Source: Prauserella isguenensis (GTDB lineage: Bacteria; Actinomycetota; Actinomycetes; Mycobacteriales; Pseudonocardiaceae). From it: 64,000 nt of DNA. The notes below the pieces were generated by a model. It saw nothing but the letters and a program-made list of their open reading frames with translations, searched no databases and was not told the origin of the DNA. The DNA is taken from the NCBI RefSeq assembly GCF_014191605.1, contig NZ_JACHWU010000002.1:186001-250000 (forward strand), read 5' to 3'. Of this stretch, positions 35,109-43,585 are shown piece by piece; the first letter of the stretch is position 1; each line of letters begins with the position of its first letter. The translations under genes were made by a program, and so were the position numbers.

Positions 35109-35792
35109 TCAGGCGGTGAGAAGTTCTTCGAGTCGCCGTGCCGTGCGGACCACGGCTCGGGTGGCGCGGTCGGTGTCGAGGCCTTCGATCGCCACCACGC
35201 CGACCGAGCGTTCGGCGTGCCCGACCGCGTGCCTGCCCTCGGGCACGCCGATGCCCGCAGCGACACCGACGGCGCTGCGTTCGAGTTCGCCCCGGGTGAG
35301 GCTGTAACCGTCCCGGCGGGCGCGCACCACTGCGTCACCGTCGTCGGGCCGTTCGGGGCGCCGAGCGAGGATCGCGATGCCCGCGGCACCCTTCGACAGC
35401 GGGTGCCTGCTGCCGATCCGGTAGCCGACGGTGAGGAGTTGCGCGTCCGGCTCGGCGACCTGGAGTGCGACACAGTCGCCGCCCTCGGCCGCGGACAGGA
35501 ACGCCGTCGCACGGGTCTCGTTGGCCAGCTCCTGCAGTAGTGGCCGGACGTCGTGGTGCAGCTGCGGTTCGAAGCGGGCGGCCAGCACCGACACTCCGAC
35601 GGCCAGCCGGAGCTTGCCGTCGTCGGTGCGCGCGATGAGCTGGTGCTCCTCGAGGGTGGACACGATGCGATAGCAGATGGCGCGGTGCACATCGAGCCTG
35701 CGCGCGAGTTCGGCGACCGACATCCCGCTCGGTGCCTGGGAGATCACGTCGAGCGCGCGCAGGCCCCGGTCGAGAGTCTGCAGCGTGCTCAT
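35109..35792 (-). CDS. IclR-family transcriptional regulator (P450 operon)
   Basis: This 227-aa protein has the IclR winged helix at the N-terminus (SVAELARRLDVHRAICYRIV STL region, about 20-60) and the effector domain (LLQELANETRATAFLSAAEG, SKGAAGIAILA, GYSLTRGELE, GVGVVAIEG-like SVGVVAIEG). It is 160 bp upstream of the P450 gene on the same strand. IclR members commonly activate aromatic or organic-acid catabolism genes in response to the substrate, which fits control of the P450-transporter operon. AAGGGA precedes ATG 35792. Confidence 0.85.
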   Translation of the reverse strand: MSTLQTLDRGLRALDVISQAPSGMSVAELARRLDVHRAICYRIVSTLEEHQLIARTDDGKLRLAVGVSVLAARFEPQLHHDVRPLLQELANETRATAFLSAAEGGDCVALQVAEPDAQLLTVGYRIGSRHPLSKGAAGIAILARRPERPDDGDAVVRARRDGYSLTRGELERSAVGVAAGIGVPEGRHAVGHAERSVGVVAIEGLDTDRATRAVVRTARRLEELLTA

Positions 35793-35997
35793 CGCGTGTC
35801 CCTTCGTGGATGCCGTTGCGGTGTGGTGGTGCCCGAGAGTAACGGTGCCGGGCCTAGGGTGGAGGACACAGCCGGGTGTACCGGATGCCGGTCCTCGGCG
35901 TCGTGGCCCCGCCGAGGACCGGCGGCGGGGCCTCGGGGGAGGGGGAATCGGAACCCGGGACATCGGAAGCCGGAGACGTTCGAAGTCGGGGAGCAGT

Positions 35998-36819
35998 ATG
36001 ACGGTACCGTCCACACCGGACGGCGCATTCCGGGAACGACTGCGGGCGGACTGCGGGCAGTGTTACGGGATCTGTTGCGTGGCACCGGGTTTCGTCGCCT
36101 CTGCCGATTTCGCGATCACCAAGCCCGCGGAGACGCCGTGCCCGCACCTGCGGGACGACTCGTGGTGCGGTGTGCACGACACACTGCGCGAGCGCGGGTT
36201 CCCCGGCTGCACCGTCTACGACTGCTTCGGGGCGGGTCAGGCCGTCGCACGGAGAGCAGGCGGCGACTGGCGCGGTGACCCCGCAAGGGCGCGGCGGATG
36301 TTCGACGCCTATCCCGTGCTGCGCGACCTGTACGAGCTGCTCTACTACCTGCACGAGGCACGGGGCTTCTCCGCGGCGGCGGAGGTCCACGGTGAGCTGG
36401 ACGTCGCGATCACCGCGACCGAACGTCTTGCCGCGCGTGATCTCGACGAGCTGGCCGGGACGTCCCTCGCCGACCACTGGGCCACGGCGAACGTCGCGCT
36501 GACGCGGGCGAGCGAGCTGGTCAGGGCGGGCGAGGCCGGTCGTGGGCTGCGAGGGGCCGATCTGGCGGGGGCGAAGCTCGCGCGGGCGAATCTGCGCGGA
36601 GCCAACCTGCGGGGCGCGGCGCTGCTGGGTGCCGATCTGCGGGGCGCGGACCTCACGTTGGCCGATGTGACCGGCGCCGACCTGCGCGGCGCCGAGCTTT
36701 CCGGCGCCGACCTGGTCGACACCGTGTTCCTGACGCAGGCACAGTTGGACGCCGCGCGCGGGGACGCCGCCACCCGGGTGCCCGGCTGGGCGAGCACCCC
36801 TGCGCACTGGCAGCGCTGA
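35998..36819 (+). CDS. Cys-rich domain fused to pentapeptide repeats
   Basis: This 273-aa protein has two parts. Residues about 14-80 hold a dense cysteine set (CGQCYGICC, CPHL, WCGVHD, GCTVYDC), similar in form to YkgJ-type metal or Fe-S binding proteins. A helical middle follows. Residues about 180-250 are pentapeptide repeats (ADLAGAKLARANLRGANLRGA-type) that fold as a right-handed four-sided beta helix. Pentapeptide proteins can mimic DNA or serve as scaffolds. The fusion is seen in other actinomycetes, but its role is unknown. It is divergent from the IclR gene. ATG 35998 has GGGGAG upstream. Confidence 0.8.
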   Translation: MTVPSTPDGAFRERLRADCGQCYGICCVAPGFVASADFAITKPAETPCPHLRDDSWCGVHDTLRERGFPGCTVYDCFGAGQAVARRAGGDWRGDPARARRMFDAYPVLRDLYELLYYLHEARGFSAAAEVHGELDVAITATERLAARDLDELAGTSLADHWATANVALTRASELVRAGEAGRGLRGADLAGAKLARANLRGANLRGAALLGADLRGADLTLADVTGADLRGAELSGADLVDTVFLTQAQLDAARGDAATRVPGWASTPAHWQR

Positions 36820-36849
36820 ACTCCCGGCGCGGAGTGAGCGTTCGGACGG

Positions 36850-37311
36850 TCAGAACACGTGCGCGGCCGACGCGGCCTCCTGGGCGGGGACGTCCGCGTC
36901 CGCGGCGGCCGCCGCCAGCCTCCGTGGCAGGTCGGGCACCGCGGCGAACTCCGGCGGGGCCGGCTGCCCCGGCATCGCGCCGTCGAGGATGCGGCGGGCG
37001 AACCGGGCGACCCGTTCCGGCTCGGGAACCGGGTCGCTGCCACCGAGGTAGGACACCATGAGCAGGTCCTCGCCGGAGTGGGTTTCGATCGCCATGCCCC
37101 AGCCGTGGTGTTCGTCCCAGATGAGGGCGACGTCGCGGTCCGGGAAGGTGGGCAGGTGTCCGTCGACCGCGATGTAGGCACCCACGGGCGTGGCCGAGGC
37201 GTCGCACGTGTACTGCGCCGGGGAGCCGTCGTCGGGGGAGAGTGCGGCGGCGACCGCGGAGACGTACGCGTGCAGCGCGGGTTCCGTCGAGTACCAACCG
37301 TAGATGTCCAC
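36850..37311 (-). CDS. DUF6292-like protein
   Basis: This 153-aa soluble protein contains LHAYVSAVAAAL at the N-terminus and VGAYIAVDGHLPTFPDRDVALIWDEHHGWGMAIET in its centre (quoted as two adjoining segments: VGAYIAVDGHLPTFPDRDVA and LIWDEHHGWGMAIET), the pattern I associate with DUF6292, a family found in actinomycetes with no known function. The C-terminal third is Ala-rich and variable. GTG 37311 has GAGGTG upstream. It is convergent with the pentapeptide gene and is preceded by a MerR-type regulator on the same strand, 148 bp away. Confidence 0.65.
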   Translation of the reverse strand: MDIYGWYSTEPALHAYVSAVAAALSPDDGSPAQYTCDASATPVGAYIAVDGHLPTFPDRDVALIWDEHHGWGMAIETHSGEDLLMVSYLGGSDPVPEPERVARFARRILDGAMPGQPAPPEFAAVPDLPRRLAAAAADADVPAQEAASAAHVF

Positions 37312-37459
37312 TGATGATCACCTCGATTCCTCGTGCCGGCGCGAGGGCGTCGGCGGTTCACACTCCGGGTTCGGTCGTGCGTGGCCGCCCGGTGTGGCGC
37401 AGGCGCTGCGCAGCGTGCGGTGCGGGCGAGCCGTGAAGTCGGGCGGCAGGAGGCGGAGT

Positions 37460-37792
37460 TCACGTATCGGAGGAGGCGCCGTCAGGCGAGTCTTCGACCC
37501 GCCTGCGCAGCGCCGCGATCTCCCTGCGGGCCTCGTCGAGTTCGTATTCGAGCGCGAGGATGCGCTGGGCGGCGTTGAGGTTCATGCCCTCGTCGAACAG
37601 CGCCCGCATGCGGCTCGCCTGACCGAGCTGGTGCCGGGAGTAGCGCCGGTGTCCGCCGCCGGACCGTTCGGGGGACACGACGCCCGCGGTGTCGAGACTC
37701 CGCAGGAACGGCTGCTCGACGCCGAGAATGTCGGCCGCCTGCCCGGTGGTGAACGTGGGCCGGTGTTCGTCGTCCAGCTCGTTCAGGGTCAT
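37460..37792 (-). CDS. MerR-family (HspR-like) regulator
   Basis: This 110-aa protein has a MerR winged-helix N-terminus (TGQAADILGVEQPFLRSLD, GGGHRRYSRHQL), a connecting helix (MRALFDEGMNLNAAQRIL) and a coiled coil (EYELDEARREIAALRRRV). No effector domain or metal-binding Cys follows, so it is of the short HspR/BldC-related type, which acts by dimerisation and cofactor proteins. The target genes are unknown; no dnaK or hsp gene is adjacent. The start is preceded by a strong promoter at 37884-37912. Confidence 0.8.
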   Translation of the reverse strand: MTLNELDDEHRPTFTTGQAADILGVEQPFLRSLDTAGVVSPERSGGGHRRYSRHQLGQASRMRALFDEGMNLNAAQRILALEYELDEARREIAALRRRVEDSPDGASSDT

Positions 37793-37883
37793 GCGTACAC
37801 GCTCCGGAAGCCTGCCTCACCGTGGTCCGGCCGCGCCTGCTCACGGTTCGGCGCGGTGCCGGTCATCCGACTGCTACAAAAAA

Positions 37884-37912
37884 TATCTAGTCGACGGCTG
37901 AGATTTCGTCAA
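37884..37912 (-). promoter_or_regulatory. Strong sigma-70-type promoter of the merR gene
   Basis: On the minus strand TTGACG (37912-37907) and TAGATA (37889-37884) are separated by exactly 17 nt. The site lies in a rare AT-rich patch (about 37870-37910). Transcription would begin near 37877, giving an 85-nt leader to ATG 37792. Confidence 0.7.
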
Positions 37913-38047
37913 GTGGTCGGTACGAGGCAGGCGCGCGTGGCGCGCGCGGTGTCGGCCGGAGCTGCGCCGATGGCGTCGTGATCACGCGGTCGGTAGCGTC
38001 GGGCCCGGTCGGGTGACAACGGTGTCGCCCCGATGCCGAGGAGGGCC

Positions 38048-39598
38048 ATGCCCGCCGAACACGTCGACGTCCTCATCGTGGGAGCAGGCCTGACCGGTGT
38101 CGGTGCGGCCTGCCGGCTGCGGCAGCGGCACCCGAACCGCACGGTGGCGGTCCTCGAGGCGCGCGGCGCGATCGGCGGCACGTGGGACCTGTTCCGCTAT
38201 CCCGGGGTGCGCTCCGATTCGGACATGTTCACGCTCGGCTACGGCTTCCGCCCGTGGCGCCGCGCCGAGGCGATCGCCGACGGTCCGTCGATTCGCGAAT
38301 ACATCCGTGACACCGCCGGCGAGTTCGGGGTCGACGAGCTCATCCGGTTCCACCACCGGGTCGACTCCGCGTCCTGGTCGAGCGATCGGGCACTGTGGAC
38401 AGTTACCGCCCACCGGTCCGACACCGGTGAACAGGTCACGCTGACGTGTGCGTTCCTGCACGTCTGCTCCGGCTACTACCGCTACGACGAGGGGTTCACA
38501 CCCCACCTGCCGGGAATCGACCGGTTCGAGGGAACGCTCGTCCACCCGCAGCACTGGCCCGAGGACCTGGACCACCGCGGCCGCCGGGTCGTGGTGATCG
38601 GCAGCGGCGCCACCGCCGTGACACTCGTTCCCGCCATGGCACGAGACGCCGCTCACGTGACGATGCTGCAGCGCTCGCCCAGCTACGTCATGGCGCTGCC
38701 CTCGGTCGATCCGCTCGCCCGGCTGTTGAAGCGCGTGCTGCCCGACCGTGTGACGTTCCCCGTGGTGCGGTGGAAGAACGCGCTGAGCATGGGCCTGTTC
38801 TTCCGCCTCAGCCGCCGCGCGCCCGGGCTCGTGCGCACGCTGATCGAACGCGGCGTGCGGTCGGCCCTGCCGGAGGGATTCGATGTCGACCGGCACTTCT
38901 CACCCGACTACCGGCCGTGGGACCAGCGGTTGTGTTTCGTCCCGGACGGCGACCTGTTCCGTACGCTGCGCCGCGGCGACGCCTCGGTCGTCACCGACAC
39001 CATCGACACGTTCACGCCCGACGGCATCCGGCTCACCTCGGGCGGGGAGCTGGCCGCGGACATCGCCGTCACGGCGACAGGTCTGAACCTGCTCGCGATC
39101 GGCGGCCTCGCACTGGACGTCGACGGCGATCCGGTCGATGTCGGCAAGGCCGTGACGTACAAGGGCATGATGCTCGACGGCGTGCCGAACTTCGCGATGA
39201 CGATCGGCTACACGAACGCCTCCTGGACCCTGAAGGCCGATCTCGTCGCCGAGTACGTGTGCAGGCTGCTCACCCACCTCGACGCGCGCGATCTCGACAG
39301 CGCCACGCCGGTGCTGCCACCCGGTGACCGGCCCGCGGAACCGCTGATCGACCTGCGCGCAGGCTACGTACTGCGCAGCATCGACCGGATGCCGAAGCAG
39401 GGACACGCGACTCCTTGGCGGCTCCACCAGAACTACCTCCGCGACGTGCTGCACCTGCGCCACGGCAGCGTGACCGAGGACATGGACTTCGGTGTCGCGG
39501 CGGACCGGCGTCAGTCGTCGTCCAGCCGTGGCTCCGAGAAGGGCAGTGACTCCGAGAAGGGCAGTGACTCCGAGAGAGGCGGAGGCGCGGAGCGGTAG
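38048..39598 (+). CDS. EthA-like Baeyer-Villiger flavin monooxygenase
   Basis: This 516-aa enzyme has an FAD motif GAGLTG (12-17), ATGGTWD-like IGGTWDLFRYPGVRSDSDMF, the Baeyer-Villiger fingerprint FEGTLVHPQHWP (160-171), a second Rossmann site VVIGSGATAV, and VTATGLN. This arrangement is that of the EthA branch, which turns ketones into esters or lactones with NADPH and O2 and activates thioamide drugs in mycobacteria. The C-terminal 25 residues are a low-complexity Ser-Glu-Lys-Gly-Asp tail that overlaps the opposite-strand CoA-transferase gene by 88 bp. CGAGGAGG precedes ATG 38048. No EthR-type TetR gene is next to it. Confidence 0.88.
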   Translation: MPAEHVDVLIVGAGLTGVGAACRLRQRHPNRTVAVLEARGAIGGTWDLFRYPGVRSDSDMFTLGYGFRPWRRAEAIADGPSIREYIRDTAGEFGVDELIRFHHRVDSASWSSDRALWTVTAHRSDTGEQVTLTCAFLHVCSGYYRYDEGFTPHLPGIDRFEGTLVHPQHWPEDLDHRGRRVVVIGSGATAVTLVPAMARDAAHVTMLQRSPSYVMALPSVDPLARLLKRVLPDRVTFPVVRWKNALSMGLFFRLSRRAPGLVRTLIERGVRSALPEGFDVDRHFSPDYRPWDQRLCFVPDGDLFRTLRRGDASVVTDTIDTFTPDGIRLTSGGELAADIAVTATGLNLLAIGGLALDVDGDPVDVGKAVTYKGMMLDGVPNFAMTIGYTNASWTLKADLVAEYVCRLLTHLDARDLDSATPVLPPGDRPAEPLIDLRAGYVLRSIDRMPKQGHATPWRLHQNYLRDVLHLRHGSVTEDMDFGVAADRRQSSSSRGSEKGSDSEKGSDSERGGGAER

Positions 39599-40674
39599 GT
39601 CGGCGGCGTCTCCGAGAGGCCGATCGGGTTGCGGGCGAGCCGTACCTCGGTGCCGTCGCCGCGCGGGATCCCGACGACCGGGTCGAGTCCGAGTTCGGCG
39701 GCGAGGCGGAATGCACCCGCCACGTCGTTGACCACGCCCGCGGGCACGCGCGCCTCCGTGAGCAGATCCGCCCACGAGCGGGCGTCGCGCGCCTTCAGCA
39801 GCTGGACGAGGTGCTCGCGCAGCTCCTCCCTGTGGTCGACGCGCGCGCTGTTCGTGGCGAACCGCATGTCGGTGCCCAGGTCGGGATCGCCCAGCCGGTC
39901 GCACAGTGCCCGGAACTGGCGGTCGTTGCCGACGGCCAGGACGAGTTCCCCTTCGCCGCAGGGAAGCACCTCGTACGGTGCGACGCTGGGGTGCGCGTTG
40001 CCCATCCGCTGGGGCACGACTCCACCCGAGGTGTAGGCCGAGCTCTGGTTCACCAGCGCCGCGAGCAGTGACGAGAGCAGGTTCACCTCCACGAGCTGTC
40101 CCTCACCGGTCGTGTCACGGTGCCGCAGCGCGGCGAGTACGCCGACCGTGGCGAACTGTCCGGACAGGACGTCGACGAGTGCGACGCCGACCTTCTGCGG
40201 TTCGCCCTCGGGCTGCCCCGTGACGCTCATCAGCCCGCCGAGAGCCTGGATCAGCAGGTCGTAACCCGGAAGCTGCGCCCCTGCGCCGGATCCGAATCCG
40301 GTGATGGAGCAGTAGATCAGGCCCGGGTTCCGGGCCCGGAGGTCGTCGTAGCCGAGACCGAGCTCGGACATCAAACCCGGACGGAAGTTCTCGACCACGA
40401 CGTCCGCGCCCGCGGCGAGCTCCCGGGCGCGGGTGATGCCCTCCTCGGTGCGCAGATCCAGCGTCACCGAATCCTTGTTCCGGTTCACCGATTGGTAGTA
40501 GGTCGCTTCGCCGCGGTCGTCGTACGGCGGGCCCCACGACCGGGTGTCGTCGCCGCTTCCGGGACGTTCGACCTTCACGACGGTGGCGCCGAGGTCGGCC
40601 AGCAGCATCGTGGCGAACGGCCCGGCGAGGACCCGGGAGAAGTCGACGATGCGCAGGTCGCCGAGGGAGGACAT
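39511..40674 (-). CDS. CaiB/BaiF CoA-transferase family protein
   Basis: This 387-aa class III CoA-transferase opens with GDLRIVDFSRVLAGPFATML and has VKVERPGSGDDTR, SVNRNKDSVTLDL, VVENFRPG and the catalytic PGYDLLIQALGG with Asp139. The family moves CoA between carboxylic acids through an aspartyl-CoA thioester intermediate. The tail (SESLPFSESLPFSE) is encoded by tandem 18-bp repeats that are also read in the opposite-strand monooxygenase gene. GAAGGAG lies before ATG 40674. Alongside the Baeyer-Villiger enzyme and a BASS transporter it fits an acid-degradation set. Confidence 0.87.
   Translation of the reverse strand: MSSLGDLRIVDFSRVLAGPFATMLLADLGATVVKVERPGSGDDTRSWGPPYDDRGEATYYQSVNRNKDSVTLDLRTEEGITRARELAAGADVVVENFRPGLMSELGLGYDDLRARNPGLIYCSITGFGSGAGAQLPGYDLLIQALGGLMSVTGQPEGEPQKVGVALVDVLSGQFATVGVLAALRHRDTTGEGQLVEVNLLSSLLAALVNQSSAYTSGGVVPQRMGNAHPSVAPYEVLPCGEGELVLAVGNDRQFRALCDRLGDPDLGTDMRFATNSARVDHREELREHLVQLLKARDARSWADLLTEARVPAGVVNDVAGAFRLAAELGLDPVVGIPRGDGTEVRLARNPIGLSETPPTYRSAPPPLSESLPFSESLPFSEPRLDDD
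39532..39576. repeat. Tandem 18-bp repeats within overlapping gene ends
   Basis: Two full copies of CTCCGAGAAGGGCAGTGA (39532-39549, 39550-39567) and half of a third (39568-39576) are in frame on both strands. They encode SEKGSD in the EthA-like protein and SLPFSE in the CoA-transferase. Confidence 0.85.
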
Positions 40675-40763
40675 CGGTGGAGCAACTCCTTCGCGGGGAC
40701 GGGCCGGTTGGGCGCGTGCGGAGCCGACGGTGACGCGCCGCGGCGAGACCCGGCGGGTGCCGG

Positions 40764-41741
40764 TCAGGCGCCGGTGCGCTCGTCGGCTGCCGATTCCGGC
40801 GTCGACGTGGGCCGCCGCGCCCAGAACGTCGCCAGCACGGCGCCCGAGAGGTTGTGCCACACCGAGAACAGCGCGCCGGGCAGGGCCGCCGCCGCGGTGA
40901 AGTGGGTCGTCGCGAGGCTAGAGGCCAGGCCCGAATTCTGCATGCCGACCTCGACGCTGACCGCGCGCCGCGCCGATTCGTCCAGCCCGGCCAGCCGCGC
41001 CGCACCGTAGCCGAGCGCCAGTCCCGCGGAGTTGTGGGCGACGACGGCGAGCATGAGCAGCGCTCCGCTCTCGGCGATCGTGCCGGAGTTCGCCCCGACG
41101 ACCGCCGTCACGACCAACGCGACGCCGAGAACCGACACCAGCGGCAGGTAGGGCAGGACCCGCTGGACGTACCGGTCGGCGAGTGCCCTGACGACCAGAC
41201 CCGCCACCACGGGCAGCAGTACGACCTGCGCGATGGACACGAACAGATCGCCGAACCCGACGGGCAGATCGGACCGGGCCAGCAGCAGCACGAGCAACGG
41301 GGTGAGCAGCGGTGCCAGCAGCGTGGACACCGACGTCAGCGTCACGGAGAGCGCCACGTCGCCCTTGGCGAGGTAGACGACGACGTTCGAGGCGGTGCCG
41401 CCGGGCGCGGAGCCGACCAGCACCATGCCGACGAGCAGTGCACCGGACAGGCCGAACAGTTGGCCGATACCCCACGCCGTGAGCGGCATGATCAGGAACT
41501 GTGCGATCAGTCCGAACAGGACGGCGAGTGGCCGGCGCGCCACGAGGGCGAAGTCGGCCCCGCGCAGCGTGAGGCCCATGCCGAACATGATCACGCCGAG
41601 CAGCAGCGGCACATGGTCGACGAGCGCCGACGCCTGGTCCGGCGCGAGCAGCCCGATCGCGACTCCGAGTACGACGAGAAGCGCGAACCACCGGCTCGCC
41701 GCCTCCGCCAGCCTGCGCACTGCACCGTGTCGCTGCGCCAT
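40764..41741 (-). CDS. BASS-family (bile acid:Na+ symporter-like) transporter
   Basis: This 325-aa protein has about nine to ten hydrophobic segments and BASS motifs: MFGMGLTLRGADF, LVGSAPGGTASNVV (the crossover substrate/sodium region) and VEVGMQNSGLASSLA. Bacterial members move organic anions such as bile salts, pantoate or other carboxylates with sodium. GGGAGGG precedes ATG 41741. It lies 89 bp after the CoA-transferase start on the same strand, so the transporter gene is upstream in transcription and may head an operon with it. Confidence 0.85.
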   Translation of the reverse strand: MAQRHGAVRRLAEAASRWFALLVVLGVAIGLLAPDQASALVDHVPLLLGVIMFGMGLTLRGADFALVARRPLAVLFGLIAQFLIMPLTAWGIGQLFGLSGALLVGMVLVGSAPGGTASNVVVYLAKGDVALSVTLTSVSTLLAPLLTPLLVLLLARSDLPVGFGDLFVSIAQVVLLPVVAGLVVRALADRYVQRVLPYLPLVSVLGVALVVTAVVGANSGTIAESGALLMLAVVAHNSAGLALGYGAARLAGLDESARRAVSVEVGMQNSGLASSLATTHFTAAAALPGALFSVWHNLSGAVLATFWARRPTSTPESAADERTGA

Positions 41742-41921
41742 GGTCGCCCTCCCGCTCGTGGTCCGCAGGCACTGTAGGCGACCGTGCCGCGACAGGGGAG
41801 GAGGGCGGCGGTGGTGGTGTCGCGCGACACGCGTCACCTGCCGGCGCTCGTGTCCCCGGCAGACGGGCCGGGTGGCGACGACGGCAGGCGGACCCGGCCG
41901 AAGGTGCGGTATGCAGAGCAT

Positions 41922-43514
41922 GTGCACATTCCCACCGACACGGTCGACGCCGTCGTCGTCGGAGCAGGCCCGAACGGACTGGTCGCCGCCAATCTGCTGG
42001 CCGACGCGGGTTGGGAGGTCCTCGTCCTCGAGGCCACGCCGACTCTCGGCGGCGCCGTGCGCAGCGCCGAGGCGATCGAACCGGGCTTCGTGACCGACCT
42101 GTTCAGTGCGTTCTACCCGATGGCGGCGGCCTCACCCGTGCTCGCCGGACTGGGTCTCGAGCGTCACGGACTGCGCTGGAGGCACGCGCCCGCCGCGTTG
42201 GCGCACGTGCTGCCGGACGACCGGGTCGCCCTCGTGTCCCGTGATCCTGCGGAGACGGCGGCGTCGTTCGAGGCCTTCGCGCCGGGGGACGGTGAGACCT
42301 GGACCGAGGAGGCCGCGTTGTGGCGGCGGATCCGCGACCCGTTGCTGAACGCGCTGTTGTCGCCGTTCCCGCCGGTGCGCGCGGCCGGGCGGCTGGCGCG
42401 CGCCGCGGGTACCGCGGACGGGATGCGACTCGCGCGGATGGTGGCGATGCCGGTGACGGCGTGGACGGGGGAGCGGTTCCGCGGTGCGGGCGCCCCCGCG
42501 GTGCACGCCGGGAACGCGCTGCACACCGACCTGGGCCCGGCGCAGGCAGGCAGTGCGGTGTTCGGCTGGCTGCTGTCGATGCTCGCCCAGGACGTGGGGT
42601 TCCCGGTGCCGGACGGGGGCGCGGGCGCATTGACGGCGGCGCTGGCGCGGCGGTTCACGGCGCGTGGCGGGCGCATCGAATGCGGCAGGCCCGTGAGCAG
42701 GGTGCTCACGGGCAGTGGCCGTGCGATGGGGGTGCTGGCCGACACGCCCGTACGTGCGCGGCGGGCGGTGCTGGCGGCCGTGCCCGCACCGCTGCTGTAC
42801 GGCCGCATGCTCGACGAGCGGATCCTGCCCCCTCGCGTTCGCGGTGACCTCCGTCGGTTCGACTGGGACGCCGCCACGGTCAAGGTGAACTGGACGCTGT
42901 CCGGGCCGATCCCGTGGACCGCGCCCGAGGCTGCTCGGGCGGGCACGGTGCACCTCGGCGGGGACGTCGCAGGCCTGGCCCGGTACGGACTCGACGTCGA
43001 GCTCGGCACCGTGTCCGACGAACCGATGCTCGTGATCGGCCAGATGGCCGTGGCCGACCCGTCGCGGGCACCGGACGGCTGTGAATCGGCGTGGGCCTAC
43101 ACGCACGTGCCGCGCGGCCTGGACTGGGATGGCGACCGGCTGCGGCGGGTCACCGACCGGATGGAGGCTCTGCTGGAACGGCACGCACCCGGGTTCGGGG
43201 CGCGCGTCCGCGGCAGGCTGGTGCAGGGCCCGCGTGAGCTGGAGCGGGCGAACCCGGCGCTGGTCGAGGGTGCCGTGGGCGGCGGCAGCGCGGCGATGCA
43301 CCAGCAGCTGGTGCTCCGGCCCGTGCCCGGTCTCGGCCGGGCCGACACCCCGGTGGATCGGTTGTTCCTGGCGGGGGCGTCGGCGCATCCCGGTGGAGCC
43401 GTGCACGGCGGCCCGGGAGCCAACGCGGCCCGGGCTGCGCTCGCGCGCGCCGGTGTGGGCGGAGTTGCCTACGCCGCCGCGATCGGCGGTCTGCACCGGC
43501 TGTTGTACTCCTGA
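41922..43514 (+). CDS. PYROXD2/phytoene-dehydrogenase-like FAD oxidoreductase
   Basis: This 530-aa flavoprotein has an N-terminal AVVVGAGPNGLVAANLLADAG FAD motif (two adjoining segments VVVGAGPNGLVAANL and LADAG), the second FAD element LEATPTLGGAVRS, and the C-terminal LFLAGASAHPGGAVHGGPGANAA, typical of the NAD(P)/FAD-dependent amine-oxidase/phytoene-desaturase superfamily, PYROXD2 branch. The reaction is unknown in this branch; a desaturation or isomerisation is likely. The start is uncertain: GTG 41922 or GTG 41904 in frame, neither with a good ribosome-binding site. It is divergent from the BASS gene. The last codons are part of an imperfect repeat (see 43505-43585). Confidence 0.8.
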   Translation: MHIPTDTVDAVVVGAGPNGLVAANLLADAGWEVLVLEATPTLGGAVRSAEAIEPGFVTDLFSAFYPMAAASPVLAGLGLERHGLRWRHAPAALAHVLPDDRVALVSRDPAETAASFEAFAPGDGETWTEEAALWRRIRDPLLNALLSPFPPVRAAGRLARAAGTADGMRLARMVAMPVTAWTGERFRGAGAPAVHAGNALHTDLGPAQAGSAVFGWLLSMLAQDVGFPVPDGGAGALTAALARRFTARGGRIECGRPVSRVLTGSGRAMGVLADTPVRARRAVLAAVPAPLLYGRMLDERILPPRVRGDLRRFDWDAATVKVNWTLSGPIPWTAPEAARAGTVHLGGDVAGLARYGLDVELGTVSDEPMLVIGQMAVADPSRAPDGCESAWAYTHVPRGLDWDGDRLRRVTDRMEALLERHAPGFGARVRGRLVQGPRELERANPALVEGAVGGGSAAMHQQLVLRPVPGLGRADTPVDRLFLAGASAHPGGAVHGGPGANAARAALARAGVGGVAYAAAIGGLHRLLYS

Positions 43515-43585
43515 GGCCTCGCTGAGCCTGTACTCCCTGGGGCAGTACTCCTGGGGCCGCGCTGCGGCAGTACTTCTGAGGCCTC
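43505..43585. repeat. Four imperfect copies of GTACTCCTGAGGCC
   Basis: Copies begin at 43505, 43530, 43545 and 43570. The first contains the stop codon of the PYROXD2-like gene and the last runs into the stop of the convergent ligase gene. They look like a tandem duplication of the 3' end of the oxidoreductase gene. Confidence 0.7.
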
